The translations under genes were made by a program, and so were the position numbers. Of a stretch of 64,000 nt of DNA, positions 45,099 to 55,950 are shown piece after piece. Source of the DNA: Adlercreutzia caecimuris B7. Its GTDB lineage: Bacteria; Actinomycetota; Coriobacteriia; Coriobacteriales; Eggerthellaceae. The stretch's first letter is position 1. Every line of letters begins with the position of its first letter. Under the pieces are notes generated by a model. It was not told the DNA's origin, made no database searches, and saw nothing but the letters and a program-made list of their open reading frames with translations. Location of the stretch: contig NZ_KE159646.1 of the NCBI RefSeq assembly GCF_000403355.2, positions 2,345,561 through 2,409,560 on the forward strand. Direction: 5' to 3'.

Positions 45099-47038
45099 TG
45101 GAGGCCCCGATGCAACCGCAGCCCGCGCCTCAGCCTGCAGAAGGCGAGCCGGTGAAGCACCATGTTCATCACAGTTACATGTGGCTCGAGAGCATCCGCA
45201 CCCTGGTGGTGGTTGCCCTGGCTGTTCTGGTGACGAACTTCTCCACCATCGTCGGGGTCATCGCCGATGGAGGCCTCGACGGCCTCCCTACGGGCCTGGC
45301 CCTGGCCCTCGTAGCCGGTGGGTCGCTCCTCGCCATCCTCGTGGTCGTCGGCATTGTGGTGGCCATGCGGGTTGTCAGCTACAAGCACCTGTACTTCATC
45401 GTAGGACCCGAGGAGTTCACCCTCTGCTCCGGCGTGTTCAGCAAGAAGCGCGTGCACGTGCCCTACCAGCGTGTGCAGTCCATCGATCAGCGGGCCACGC
45501 TGCTCCAGCGCATCTTCGGGGTGTGCACGGTGCTCATCGACACGGCCGGTGGTGCCTCGAACAAGGCCGTCACCGTGCCTTACGTGACCAAGCAGCAGGC
45601 AGAATGGCTGCGCGCCGAGCTGTATAACCGCAAGAACCACCTGGCTGCCGTGGCCGCCGGCGCAGTTGGGTCTGCAGCTGCCGGTGCCGCTGTCGGGTCG
45701 GGCGCTGTCTCCGCCACGGCGGCTCCGGCCACCGCCAGCCCCGCGGTCTCCCCCGCGCCCGGCATCGCCGCGGGTGCCGCAGCCCCCGGCGCCCCGGCCC
45801 CGGTCGGTCAGCCCGCGTTCGGCAACGTGCTCGACATCGGTTCGCAGGCATGGGACGAGGTGGGCGGCCTGTTCGCCGGCGCCGATGTGGACACGGGCCG
45901 CGTCACCTACGAGTACGGCCTCACCAACAAGGAGCTCTTCCTCACGGGCCTTTCGGGCTCCACCTCGGCAGGCCTCATCCTTCTCGGTCTGATCGTCGGT
46001 CTCTTGCAGCTGGTGGGCAACGCCTTCGAGCTGTTCGGCGATGCGGCGAACAGCGTGGTGGCCAGCGCCGTCAGCTATGCCACCTCCCAGGCCATGGGCG
46101 CGGTCGTCGGGCTGGTCGTCGTGCCGTTCATCGTGGTGCTGCTCGTGCTGTGGCTGTTGTCGGCTCTCGGCACCTGCGTGAGCTACGGCGGCTTCAAGGC
46201 GCGCCGCCGCGACAACCGCATCGAAGTGGAATACGGCCTGCTCAAGCACAGCTTCCAGGGCCTTGCCGTAGATCGCGTGCAGTCGGTCAGCATCAACCAG
46301 ACCTTCATTCGCCGTCTGCTCGGCTATTGCGAGATATCCCTGGGCAAGATCGACGCCGCCGAGGGCGAGAGCGCCAACAACAACCAGAACGCCAACGAGC
46401 TGCTGAACAAGGGCCTGGTGGTGCACCCCTTCGTGAAGGTCAGCCGCGTGCCGGAGATTTTGGCCGGCCTCATTCCTGAGTTCGCCGACCTGCCCCAGGA
46501 TTCCATCCCCGTGGCGAAGGTGGCTCTGCGGCGCGCCCTCATTCGCCGCGGTATCGTGCAGGGCGGCGGCTTCTGGTGTGCCGTGGCGGCCGCGGCCCTT
46601 GCGGCGGTCACGGCGGCCGTGGGCGCTGCCATCGAGTCGGGAGCGCTGTACCTCGAGAGCGACGACTTGTTCCTTCTGTCCATGGGCTCTGTGGCGGCTA
46701 TGGGCCTGTTCGCCCTGGCCGCCATCCTCTTCGTCATCGACATCATCGGCGCGGTGCTGTGGGCCCGCGAGTCCAGCTTCGCCTTCAACCGCCGCTTCAT
46801 GCAGGTGAGCAATGGGGGTCTGTCGCGCACCACCATCAGCTTTCCGCGCCAGAAGATCCAGTTCGGCTGCGCGCGCAGCAACCCGCTGCAGCGCCGTGCT
46901 GGCACCCGCACGCTGCTGGCCACCACAGCCGCCGGCCAAGGGGGCACCACCACGACGCTCGTGGACGTGCCGGCGGAAGACGCCGCGGCGTGGCTCGACT
47001 GGCTGAAGCCGGGCGGCAACCAGGCCTGCGGCTCGTAG
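45098..47038 (+). CDS. Large bacterial PH-domain membrane protein (DUF304, YdbT-like)
   Basis: 646 residues. Two or three DUF304/bPH2 modules (VPYQRVQSIDQRATLLQRIF; LAVDRVQSVSINQTFIRRLL; ISFPRQKIQFGCARSNPLQR) alternate with pairs of membrane helices. An Ala/Pro/Gly-rich linker (about 180-245) is unusually long. Start ATG 45098 overlaps the YdbS-like stop (TAATG). In Bacillus such pairs protect against membrane-damaging peptides; position next to the BceAB-like system may not be chance. Confidence 0.87.
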   Translation: MEAPMQPQPAPQPAEGEPVKHHVHHSYMWLESIRTLVVVALAVLVTNFSTIVGVIADGGLDGLPTGLALALVAGGSLLAILVVVGIVVAMRVVSYKHLYFIVGPEEFTLCSGVFSKKRVHVPYQRVQSIDQRATLLQRIFGVCTVLIDTAGGASNKAVTVPYVTKQQAEWLRAELYNRKNHLAAVAAGAVGSAAAGAAVGSGAVSATAAPATASPAVSPAPGIAAGAAAPGAPAPVGQPAFGNVLDIGSQAWDEVGGLFAGADVDTGRVTYEYGLTNKELFLTGLSGSTSAGLILLGLIVGLLQLVGNAFELFGDAANSVVASAVSYATSQAMGAVVGLVVVPFIVVLLVLWLLSALGTCVSYGGFKARRRDNRIEVEYGLLKHSFQGLAVDRVQSVSINQTFIRRLLGYCEISLGKIDAAEGESANNNQNANELLNKGLVVHPFVKVSRVPEILAGLIPEFADLPQDSIPVAKVALRRALIRRGIVQGGGFWCAVAAAALAAVTAAVGAAIESGALYLESDDLFLLSMGSVAAMGLFALAAILFVIDIIGAVLWARESSFAFNRRFMQVSNGGLSRTTISFPRQKIQFGCARSNPLQRRAGTRTLLATTAAGQGGTTTTLVDVPAEDAAAWLDWLKPGGNQACGS

Positions 47039-47070
47039 CGCTGCCGGCGAGCAATCAAAAGCGAAACTCA

Positions 47071-47101
47071 CGGGGGCGGTCTCGGGCCGCCCCCGCTGTT
47101 T
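47071..47101 (+). terminator. Terminator after the PH-domain pair
   Basis: CGGGGGCGG and CCGCCCCCG form a 9-bp stem, followed by CTGTTTT. Confidence 0.85.
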
Positions 47102-47130
47102 TGCGGCTGAAATATGGTAAAGTACCCGCC

Positions 47131-47988
47131 ATGGCTAAGACAGACGACATATCACCCAAGCCGGGCTTCCTCGAGTTTTTGAAGCCGGGCCGCCGCGACA
47201 CCGTGTCCGAAGACGAGATCAAGGACATGGTGGCCGACAACGACGAGCTCCTCGACGACGAGAAGCGCATGATCAACGACATCCTCGATCTTGCCGACAT
47301 GACCGTGCGCGAGATCATGAAGCCCCGCGTGGACATGATCATGGCCGAAGATGTGGAGCCGGCCCGCACCGCTTTGGAGCGCATGCGCGGCACCGGCTAC
47401 TCCCGCCTGCCGGTGTACCACGAGGAAGTGGACGACGTCATCGGCATTGTGAACTACAAGGACCTCATGGGTCCGCTCATGGACGGTCGCATGGAAGGCC
47501 CCGTGTCCGACTACATGTTCGAGCCGCTGTATGTGCCCGAGACCAAGAACGTGCTGGCTCTGCTCTCCGAGCTGCAGGAGGCCCGCATGCAGATGGCCAT
47601 CGTAGTGGACGAGTACGGCGGCACCGACGGCCTTATCACCATGGAAGACATCGTAGAGGAGATCATCGGCGAGATCGTGGACGAGACCGACCGCGACCGC
47701 GAGCTCGTAAGCGCCGTCGGCCCCGACCAGTGGCGCTGCGACGGGCGCTTCCCCGTGGAAGATGCCGTGGAGCTGGGCTGGCCCATGGAGGAGTCCGACG
47801 ATTACGAGACCGTGGCCGGCTGGCTCATCCACACCCTGGACTTCGTGCCGAAGGTGGGCGACGAGTTTGCTGTGGACGGCTTCTCCTTCAAAGTGGAGAA
47901 GATGCGCCGCAGCCGTATCTCGGTCATTCGGGTGCGCAAGATTGCCGACGGAGAATCGAGTTGTGGAGAGGCCTCCTCAACTGACTGA
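47131..47988 (+). CDS. CorC/TlyC-like protein with CBS pair and transporter-associated domain
   Basis: 285 residues: acidic N-terminal helix region, two CBS domains (about 55-185; VREIMKPRVDMI... SRLPVYHEEVDDVIGIV; AIVVDEYGGTDGLITMEDIVEEIIGEI), then a CorC_HlyC domain (about 200-275). It lacks the DUF21 membrane part of full-length CNNM proteins. The family is tied to magnesium/cobalt handling. ATG 47131 has no clear ribosome site and a TATGGT box only 13 bases upstream, so the mRNA may be almost leaderless. Confidence 0.88.
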   Translation: MAKTDDISPKPGFLEFLKPGRRDTVSEDEIKDMVADNDELLDDEKRMINDILDLADMTVREIMKPRVDMIMAEDVEPARTALERMRGTGYSRLPVYHEEVDDVIGIVNYKDLMGPLMDGRMEGPVSDYMFEPLYVPETKNVLALLSELQEARMQMAIVVDEYGGTDGLITMEDIVEEIIGEIVDETDRDRELVSAVGPDQWRCDGRFPVEDAVELGWPMEESDDYETVAGWLIHTLDFVPKVGDEFAVDGFSFKVEKMRRSRISVIRVRKIADGESSCGEASSTD

Positions 47989-48085
47989 CAGCCAATATGC
48001 TCACGGGCTTCCAATGCCACCTGCGGGAATATTTCAGCTGGTATTTGTCAAGCGAACAAAACGTGAACGTCGGTTGCCGCCGTTT

Positions 48086-48113
48086 TTGCCGTTGGGGCCA
48101 ACTAGGGTAAAAT
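48086..48113 (+). promoter_or_regulatory. Probable promoter of the secreted lysozyme-like gene
   Basis: TTGCCG (48086-48091), 16-base spacer, TAAAAT (48108-48113). The leader to the gene start is about 110 bases; I looked for c-di-AMP riboswitch features in it and found none convincing. Confidence 0.55.
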
Positions 48114-48225
48114 AGCCGAGTCAAAAACAGCATAGCCCTGACTTTTTGCAGCAAATCATCCACCCTAATCCAACACGCTGCTGCCGCTCTCGCGGCTTGT
48201 TTTGTGCTGTCGTGAAAGGATGTAT

Positions 48226-49044
48226 GTGGTTACGCAACGGAGAAAATCTCGCGGAAAGGTCGTCGTGCTCACGATGGCTGCTGCGTGCGTGCTCTCCGTC
48301 TTCGCGGTGGGCTTCGTCAACTTCGACTGGGCATCTGCCGGTTCCAACGACGCGACGGCCGCTACGTTCGGCTTGGAGCATCAGAGCGCCGAGGATAAAG
48401 CTCGCGCCGGCGTGTCCCCCGAGACGGTTGACGACAAATCCGATGCAGAGGTGCTCGCCGTCGAGGACGTTGCCGCCGGGGCCTCGCTGTCCACGGCGTC
48501 ATCCCGCGACGTGAGCGCCGGTGTTGAGGAGATTGCCGCCGAGGAGGAGGCTGCCCGCGTCGCCGCCGAGGAAGAGGCCCGTCGCGCCGAGGAGCGTGCC
48601 ATCGCCCGCGCCGACGCCGCCCGTTCCGAGTACTATGCCACGTTTGGCGGCTTGCCCGCCGGCGATGTGGATTTCTCCGTCGGTCGCGAGGCATTCATCG
48701 CGGAATGGGCCGAGCGCATCGACAACTACCTGGCCGGCAGCCCCCTTGCGGGTCACGGCTCCACCTTTGCCGAGGCGGCATGGGATGCGGGCATCGACCC
48801 CCGCTGGTCGCCAGCTATCTCCAATACGGAGTCCACCCAGGGCCGCGTGTGCTTCAAGGCCCACAATGCCTGGGGGTGGGATCAGACGAACTGGCCCGAT
48901 TGGGACACGGCCATTCGCGCCCATGTGGCTGGCTTGGCTCGCGGTTACGGCTTCACCATCAGCTACTCCTATGCGCAGCGCTACTGCCCGCCAAATTATG
49001 ACAACTGGTATAGAGATACGCTCGGCCAGATGCAACTGATCTAA
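48226..49044 (+). CDS. Secreted coiled-coil protein with lysozyme-like C-terminal domain
   Basis: 272 residues. Basic N terminus and a hydrophobic signal/anchor (VVVLTMAAACVLSVFAVGFV), an acidic spacer, a Glu/Ala/Arg coiled coil (about 103-140), and a C-terminal ~120-residue domain (AAWDAGIDPRWSPAISNTES; FKAHNAWGWDQTN; GYGFTISYSYAQRY), which looks like the glucosaminidase/lysozyme-like domain of cell-wall proteins, with Glu in NTES a possible catalytic acid. GTG 48226 has AAAGGA 5 bases upstream; ATG 48220 abuts that site and TTG 48202 has none. Role in wall growth inferred. Confidence 0.75.
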   Translation: MVTQRRKSRGKVVVLTMAAACVLSVFAVGFVNFDWASAGSNDATAATFGLEHQSAEDKARAGVSPETVDDKSDAEVLAVEDVAAGASLSTASSRDVSAGVEEIAAEEEAARVAAEEEARRAEERAIARADAARSEYYATFGGLPAGDVDFSVGREAFIAEWAERIDNYLAGSPLAGHGSTFAEAAWDAGIDPRWSPAISNTESTQGRVCFKAHNAWGWDQTNWPDWDTAIRAHVAGLARGYGFTISYSYAQRYCPPNYDNWYRDTLGQMQLI

Positions 49045-49052
49045 AAGAATGA

Positions 49053-49076
49053 GAAAATGGCTTCGGCCATTTTCTT
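49053..49076 (+). terminator. Terminator after the lysozyme-like gene
   Basis: GAAAATGGC-TTCG-GCCATTTTC with TT following: 9-bp perfect stem on a stable TTCG loop. It ends 23 bases before the TrkA-like start. Confidence 0.85.
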
Positions 49077-49098
49077 ATATACAGGAGGAAACGCGATC

Positions 49099-49761
49099 AT
49101 GAGCAACGTCATTGTCGTAGGATGCGGGCGTGTGGGCTCGCAGCTGGCGAACATGCTCTCGGACAATGGCAGCAACGTCTGCGTGGTCGACAAGAACGCC
49201 GAGGCGTTCTCCAACCTGGGACGCAACTTCAACGGGAGCACCATTCAAGGCGTCGGCTTCGACGAGGACGTGCTGCTGCGCGCCGGCGTCGAGGATTGCG
49301 ACGTGCTGGCCGCGGTGACCCAGTTCGACAACGCGAACCTTATGTGCGCCGAGGTGGCCAACCACCTGTTCGGCGTGCCCCACGTCATCTCGCGCCTGTA
49401 CAACCCCGACCACGAGCGCGCCTACATGCAGCTCGGTATCGACTACGTGTGCGGCACGTCGCTTGTGGCCGAAGACGTGTTCAGCAAGATTGTTTCGGGC
49501 CATGGCTCGCATATCGACACGTTCGGCGAGTTCGAGGTGCTTCGCTTTACGTTGGATCTGTCGAGCCGCGATAACGCCCGCACCATCCGCGTGTCCGAGC
49601 TAGAGCGCGACCACGAGGTGCGCATCATCGCCTTTGAGCGCGCGGACGGGTCGGCCTCGTCCATTCCCACGGTCGATTCGCTGCTCTATGCGGGCGACTC
49701 CATTCTTGCCTGCGTGCGCCATGACGTTATCACGCAGTTCTCGCGCTACATTCTGGATTAG
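49099..49761 (+). CDS. TrkA-family K+ transport regulatory protein (first of two)
   Basis: 220 residues: TrkA_N Rossmann domain (VIVVGCGRVGSQLANMLSDN; acidic end VVDKN binds the nucleotide ribose) and a C-terminal TrkA_C part. It gates a Trk/Ktr potassium channel in response to NAD(H) or c-di-AMP. ACAGGAGG precedes ATG 49099. A second paralogue follows after 9 bases; no membrane Trk subunit is present here. Confidence 0.92.
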   Translation: MSNVIVVGCGRVGSQLANMLSDNGSNVCVVDKNAEAFSNLGRNFNGSTIQGVGFDEDVLLRAGVEDCDVLAAVTQFDNANLMCAEVANHLFGVPHVISRLYNPDHERAYMQLGIDYVCGTSLVAEDVFSKIVSGHGSHIDTFGEFEVLRFTLDLSSRDNARTIRVSELERDHEVRIIAFERADGSASSIPTVDSLLYAGDSILACVRHDVITQFSRYILD

Positions 49762-49770
49762 GGAGGATCT

Positions 49771-50442
49771 ATGTACATCGTCATTGCCGGCGGCGGAAAG
49801 ATCGGCTCTTATCTGGCGTCCATTCTTCTGAAAAGCGGCAACGAGGTGGCGGTTATCGAGCAGAAGCTGACGACAGCCGACCGCCTTTCGATGCAGCTGG
49901 AAGGGCGTTACCTGGTTATTCACGGAGACGGGTGCGATTCGCGTTACCAGGAAGACGCGGGCATTCGCGGCGCGGATGTGTTCGTGGCTACCACGGGACA
50001 GGATGATTCCAACCTCGTGTCGTGCGAGATTGCCCAGCGCGTATTTCATGTGCCGCGCTGCATCGCACGCGTGAACAATCCGAAAAACGAGCGCATCTTC
50101 CGCGAGGTGGGTGTCGAATGCGTATCGTCTACCACGCTCATCGCCAACCTGATCGAAGAGGAGGCCCTGCTGGGCTCGGTGTCGGTGGTGTCGTCGCTTA
50201 CCCACGGCAACGTGGCGCTCGCCGAGGTGGTGGTGCCGCGTATGCGCCATTTCTCCGACGAGGACGGCGTGCTGGTCGAGGAGATCCCGCTGCCCGACAA
50301 TGCGCTGATCGCAGCGGTCTCAAGCGGTGGCGACGTGGAGGTGGCCAACGCGGAAACGCTGCTGTTTTCCGGCGACAAGGCCATTGTGGTGGCCGATGAG
50401 GATGTGCTTGACGACGTGCGCTTGGCGTTCAGGAGCCTGTAG
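49771..50442 (+). CDS. TrkA-family K+ transport regulatory protein (second of two)
   Basis: 223 residues: Rossmann domain (YIVIAGGGKIGSYLASILLK; AVIEQ; VIHGDGCD) plus TrkA_C. Diverged paralogue of the preceding gene, so the two may form a heteromeric gating ring. GGGAGGATCT precedes ATG. The stop TAG overlaps the GTG of the next gene (TAGTG). Confidence 0.92.
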   Translation: MYIVIAGGGKIGSYLASILLKSGNEVAVIEQKLTTADRLSMQLEGRYLVIHGDGCDSRYQEDAGIRGADVFVATTGQDDSNLVSCEIAQRVFHVPRCIARVNNPKNERIFREVGVECVSSTTLIANLIEEEALLGSVSVVSSLTHGNVALAEVVVPRMRHFSDEDGVLVEEIPLPDNALIAAVSSGGDVEVANAETLLFSGDKAIVVADEDVLDDVRLAFRSL

Positions 50443-52271
50443 TGTCTGCAGCGGCTCGGAACATGCGTCTGCGCCTGCGCGCTCTGCTCGTTCTGGCGGC
50501 GGTGCTCTGCGGCATGCTGGCTTATCCGGCCGATGCATGGGCTGCCGACTACCAATGTTCCCAGGTCGACCTGACGGCCGTTGTGGAGACTGACGGGTCG
50601 GCAACCGTTACCGATCAGCGTATCTTCGAGTTCCCCGGCGACGGCGAAGCGCGCGAGACCTTGAAGTGGCTGTATGCCGGTTTTCCGGAAAATGCCGAGG
50701 TGAAGGTGAAGCGCGTGCGTCTGGCGCCCGTGGACGATGAGGGCAATGTGGTGGATGAGTGGACGAAGCTGAAGTCCACGACCTTCCAGATTCCCTGGCG
50801 CGGCGGCGGCAGGCCCGAGGCCGATGGCTGGGCCTTCGACCGTTTTCAGGATACCCTGTATGCCTTCGTGCAGGATCTGCCCGAAAAGGCCGTGGTGGAA
50901 GTCACCTACAAAGTGAGCCATGCGGTGGAGACCTACGACGATGCCGCGGATTTCCAATGGCTTTATGCGCCGCTCGATTACGCCGTCGATCTGCATCAGG
51001 TGACGGCCAAGGTGATTCTTCCGGTAGCCGCCAATGCCGCGGTGGAACCCAACGAGAACGTGCTTGCCTGGGGTCATGGCCCCAAAGACGGCACGGTGGA
51101 AATCTCCCAGGACGGTTCGATCACCTTTACCGACCCATCCGTGGCGTCAAGTGCCTACGCCGAGGGCCGTGTGATGTTTCCCGTCGGCTGGCTGACCAAC
51201 CTGAGCGAGGAAGATCGCCTGGCGAACCAGGGGAGTTTGCAGTACCAGTGGACGGCCCAGTACGAGGAGGGCTGGGTCGATCGCGACGCCCATCGGCTCA
51301 TTATGCGCGACAGCCTGGCCTCGGGATTGATGGGCGCCTGCGCCCTGTTCCTCGTCGTGGCCTTGCTCGTATACGCCCGCTGGGGCCGCGAGCGGCCGCC
51401 GTCTTTTACCGACGACTACTGGTGCGAAGTGCCCGACGGAAGTTTGTCGCCGGCGGAGATGGGACGCCTGTGGCGGTGGAACCACGAGAGTCCCGATGAT
51501 GCCGTGGCCATGGCGCTCGATCTCGTGCGACGCGGTATCGTGGGCGTGCGGTACAAGGCCGGCCGGCCCGCGGCGCTGCTGCTGCCGACGGCAGACCGGC
51601 TCGAAGACGACTGCCTCGGCGCAGATGATCGTGCAACGCTTCGGCTGTTAGAGGCGCTGGCCGAGGGGGCCGATCGGTTGACGCTGGCCGACCTGTCGTC
51701 CTTCGCGCACCAGCGTCCCCAGGCGTTCTTGGAGGCGGAGCACGCATGGCAGCAGGGGCTGTCTCGCCGCATCGAGGCCTACGGCTTTTTCGACAACGGA
51801 AGCCGTCGCGCCCAGCGCGCGATGCTGGTGCTCGCGGCCCTGCTCGCGGTTGCGGCGGTGCTCGCCTTCCTGCGGCTCGGCTGGTTTCCGGCGCTGCTTT
51901 CTCTGGCAACGGCGGCGGCCGTGGGAGTGCTGGCGAACTATACCATGCGGCGTTCGGTTCGAGGCAACGAGATAACCGCCCACGCCAAGGCGTTGCGCAA
52001 CTGGATGCGCGATGGCGGCTGGAGCTTTGCGGCCTGCGGGCTAACGGTAGGCGAACGAGCCGAGCTTGTGCCCTATGGCTACCTGTTCGGCGTGCTGCGC
52101 TTCTTGAAGCCCCTCGGGGAAAACGGGCGAGTCCTCGGCACCGATGCCGCCGAGGGCGCCGCGGCCCCCGTCGATGCCGCCGATCAGTTGGCGGAGCTGG
52201 CCCCCAAGTTGTCCACTGCCTTCGACGACGCCCTGCGTGTTGCCCACCATCGCGCCGAAGTGCGTGCCTAG
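50442..52271 (+). CDS. DUF2207 predicted membrane protein
   Basis: 609 residues: signal peptide (LRALLVLAAVLCGMLAYPADAWA), an extracytoplasmic DUF2207 domain (about 35-275) with VDLTAVVETDGSATVTDQRI and a repeated Pro/Phe pattern, one helix near 290-312, a cytoplasmic winged-helix-like segment, two helices near 463-505, and a Gly/Ala tail. Function unknown. GTG 50442 shares a base with the TrkA stop and has AGGAG 6 bases upstream. Confidence 0.85.
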   Translation: MSAAARNMRLRLRALLVLAAVLCGMLAYPADAWAADYQCSQVDLTAVVETDGSATVTDQRIFEFPGDGEARETLKWLYAGFPENAEVKVKRVRLAPVDDEGNVVDEWTKLKSTTFQIPWRGGGRPEADGWAFDRFQDTLYAFVQDLPEKAVVEVTYKVSHAVETYDDAADFQWLYAPLDYAVDLHQVTAKVILPVAANAAVEPNENVLAWGHGPKDGTVEISQDGSITFTDPSVASSAYAEGRVMFPVGWLTNLSEEDRLANQGSLQYQWTAQYEEGWVDRDAHRLIMRDSLASGLMGACALFLVVALLVYARWGRERPPSFTDDYWCEVPDGSLSPAEMGRLWRWNHESPDDAVAMALDLVRRGIVGVRYKAGRPAALLLPTADRLEDDCLGADDRATLRLLEALAEGADRLTLADLSSFAHQRPQAFLEAEHAWQQGLSRRIEAYGFFDNGSRRAQRAMLVLAALLAVAAVLAFLRLGWFPALLSLATAAAVGVLANYTMRRSVRGNEITAHAKALRNWMRDGGWSFAACGLTVGERAELVPYGYLFGVLRFLKPLGENGRVLGTDAAEGAAAPVDAADQLAELAPKLSTAFDDALRVAHHRAEVRA

Positions 52272-52320
52272 TTGGAAGCGAAGAGGCGAACGCATCGTTT
52301 CGCCAAGAAAGGAAGCCCCC

Positions 52321-52848
52321 ATGAAAGAGAAGTCCTTCGAACCCGGTTGTGACAACGTCGTGCTCATCGGCATGCCCGGAGCCGGCAAATCTACTCTCGG
52401 CATTGTGCTGGCGAAGATCCTGTGCAGGGATTTCGTCGATGCCGACCTGCTCATTCAGCAGTCGTGCGATAAGTCGCTCCAGCGGCTTATCGACACGCTG
52501 GGTCCCGATGCCTTCATCGAGATCGAGAACCAGGTGCTCTCGGAGATGAGCTTCGAGCACTCGGTCATCGCCACGGGCGGCTCGGCCGTCTACAGCGATG
52601 CGGCCATGGAGCATCTCGGCAAGATAGGCCGCGTGGTGTACCTGAAGATCAGCTTCGACGAGCTGAAGGCGCGCCTGGCCGACTTCTCCGATCGCGGCGT
52701 TGTCATGAAGGGCGGTATCGGCATGAGCCTGCGCGACCTGTACGACGAGCGCCTGCCCCTCTACGAGAAGTACGCCGACATCACCGTGGACGTGAACGAC
52801 CTGTCCATTACCGCCGCCGCCCGCAAAGTAGCTGCCGCGCTGAAGTAG
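52321..52848 (+). CDS. aroK: Shikimate kinase
   Basis: 175 residues. Walker A GMPGAGKST (about 17-25), DADLLIQQ with the substrate-site Asp pair, IATGGSAVYS (usually ATGGG), and a late Arg in YDERLPLYEKYAD for the nucleotide lid. It phosphorylates shikimate in aromatic amino-acid synthesis. The usual RPLL box is replaced by a GIGMSL segment, so a related small-molecule kinase is possible. AAAGGAAG precedes ATG 52321. Confidence 0.8.
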   Translation: MKEKSFEPGCDNVVLIGMPGAGKSTLGIVLAKILCRDFVDADLLIQQSCDKSLQRLIDTLGPDAFIEIENQVLSEMSFEHSVIATGGSAVYSDAAMEHLGKIGRVVYLKISFDELKARLADFSDRGVVMKGGIGMSLRDLYDERLPLYEKYADITVDVNDLSITAAARKVAAALK

Positions 52849-52929
52849 CCTCTCTCGTGCCGAGGCTCGTGGCTGCCGAGCGCTGCGGCGGCGGAGACGG
52901 CGGAAGGATTCGGACTGCCAGCAGACCCG

Positions 52930-52958
52930 TGCCCCCCGGTTACCCAGGGGGCATTTTT
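52930..52958 (+). terminator. Terminator of the shikimate kinase gene
   Basis: TGCCCCC and GGGGGCA pair around a 10-base loop and are followed by TTTTT. Confidence 0.88.
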
Positions 52959-52998
52959 CTTGACGAAAAAATTCATATATGACCGAATTAATCCTGGT

Positions 52999-53011
52999 GG
53001 GGGGGGGGGGG
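52999..53011 (+). repeat. G13 homopolymer in the promoter of a secreted protein gene
   Basis: Thirteen consecutive G. TATGAT, a good -10 box, lies at 53018-53023, so the tract fills the spacer region. TTAATC at 52988-52993 is the only -35-like word near, 24 bases from the -10, too far by about 7. Loss of Gs would bring them to normal spacing. Confidence 0.85.
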
Positions 53012-53080
53012 CGATTCTATGATAGACTCGTTGGCAAGTAGGAAGAGGCTGGTTTGAGAGAACGAGGAAAGGAGTTGCGT

Positions 53081-54034
53081 ATGCAACTGACCATGAAGAA
53101 GATGGGCGCCGCCGCTATCGCTGCCGCCCTGGCGCTGTGCGTTGCGCCTGCCATGGCGATGCTCACTCCGGGCACCGCTCACGCCGCCGGGAAGGCGAGC
53201 ATCACCAAGCTCTATCACGAGGGCGATCTGGATATCGATGTCATCACGACCAAGGTGACCAAGAAGGAACAGGCGGACGGCAGCCATTGGGCGAGCCTTA
53301 CCAACTATACCGGCAAGGCCGTGAAGCCGAAGGTCGAGGTGCGCGTGTACGACAAGGATTATGAGGGCAAGCGTACCGAAAAGTACTGGGACGACGAAAA
53401 GAAGAAGATCGTGAAGGAAACCTACACGACGAAGTATCGTCCCCTGAAGGTGGTCAACGTTACGGGCAAATCCAGCAAGGAAGCCAAAAAGCTCATCAAG
53501 AAGAAGAAGGCCGATGTCACCATCGAGTACAAGAACAACAAGAACATCGGTCGCGCTCAGGTGGTTATCAAGGGCGTGAACAAGTACAAGGGCACTGTGT
53601 ATCAGACGTTTTCCATTAACGTTCCCCAGGTGAAGACCGTGAAGGTGAAAGCCGCCAAGAAGGCCCTGAACGTTTCCTGGAAGAAGGTCAAGGGCGCGAC
53701 GCACTATCAGGTGGCCGTGCGCGACAAGGCTGCCGGAGAAACGGTGAAGACCGTGCTGGTGGATGCCAAGAAGAAGTCCGTCAAGATCAAGGGCCTGAAG
53801 GCGAAGCGCGCTTACGAAGTGACCGTGCAGGCGTGCGCCAACGGCGTGAAGTCTTCCTATAAGACCACCGAGTCCGTCAAGTACGATCAGAAGTGGGAGA
53901 CGGTGACCGACGAGTGGGGCGACATGGATGAGAAGCTCGTGTCCTATAAGACGCTGAACTTCACCGGCTCCTACGAGAGCATCGGTACCTACTGGGGCGA
54001 CGAGTCCCCCGTGAAGGTCAAGAAGACCAAGTAA
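53081..54034 (+). CDS. Secreted lysine-rich protein with Fn3-like domain
   Basis: 317 residues. Signal peptide (MKKMGAAAIAAALALCVAPA... AHA), then a basic beta-rich region (about 30-180) and an Fn3-like domain (about 187-280; KALNVSWKKVKGATHYQVAV, then VKIKGLKAKRAYEVTVQA). Lys content is very high, as in the tails of the secreted proteins at 21251 and 58021, so the domain may bind the acidic wall or mucin. AAAGGAG precedes ATG 53081. The promoter carries the G13 tract. Confidence 0.82.
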   Translation: MQLTMKKMGAAAIAAALALCVAPAMAMLTPGTAHAAGKASITKLYHEGDLDIDVITTKVTKKEQADGSHWASLTNYTGKAVKPKVEVRVYDKDYEGKRTEKYWDDEKKKIVKETYTTKYRPLKVVNVTGKSSKEAKKLIKKKKADVTIEYKNNKNIGRAQVVIKGVNKYKGTVYQTFSINVPQVKTVKVKAAKKALNVSWKKVKGATHYQVAVRDKAAGETVKTVLVDAKKKSVKIKGLKAKRAYEVTVQACANGVKSSYKTTESVKYDQKWETVTDEWGDMDEKLVSYKTLNFTGSYESIGTYWGDESPVKVKKTK

Positions 54035-54065
54035 CTTCCATTCCTAACATTGCTTCCTACTTATC

Positions 54066-54103
54066 GAGGGAGAGGCTGCGGGGGACGCGGCCTCTCTCTT
54101 TTT
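54066..54103 (+). terminator. Terminator of the secreted Fn3-like gene
   Basis: GAGGGAGAGGC pairs with GCCTCTCTC around TGCGGGGGACGCG, followed by TTTTT. The remaining gap to 54399 (about 290 bases) shows no gene; AAAGGAAGC before 54399 is the next ribosome site. Confidence 0.85.
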
Positions 54104-54398
54104 GTGGGCGCGGTGTTGGGCCGAAAGCGAGTGCAGCCGTCACGGGCCGCAGCGGGAAAGCGGGCACGTGCTCCCCGCTAAATCTGATACTCTCCCATAA
54201 CTTTAGTCGCCTGTAGTGTAGAATACAGGACAAGTTTTTGCGCCGATGGGGATTGGCGCATGGTATCCATGAGGCCGTTTTCCTGCTGCGAATCGAAGAA
54301 ACTGCACCGCGTGTGCTGATTCGCGCGCAGAAAGACGTGCCCCGACCGGGGAGGCGCGAGGGCCGCGATGGCCGTCCGCTTTCGGAAAGGAAGCATCT

Positions 54399-55922
<1,524 letters not shown>

Positions 55923-55950
55923 CCTCTGCGCGAGAGAATGACCAGCAGCG

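Noticed and set aside
48120-48225. c-di-AMP riboswitch before the lysozyme-like secreted gene
   Set aside because: Such genes are often controlled this way in actinobacteria, but I could not find the conserved core segments in the leader.
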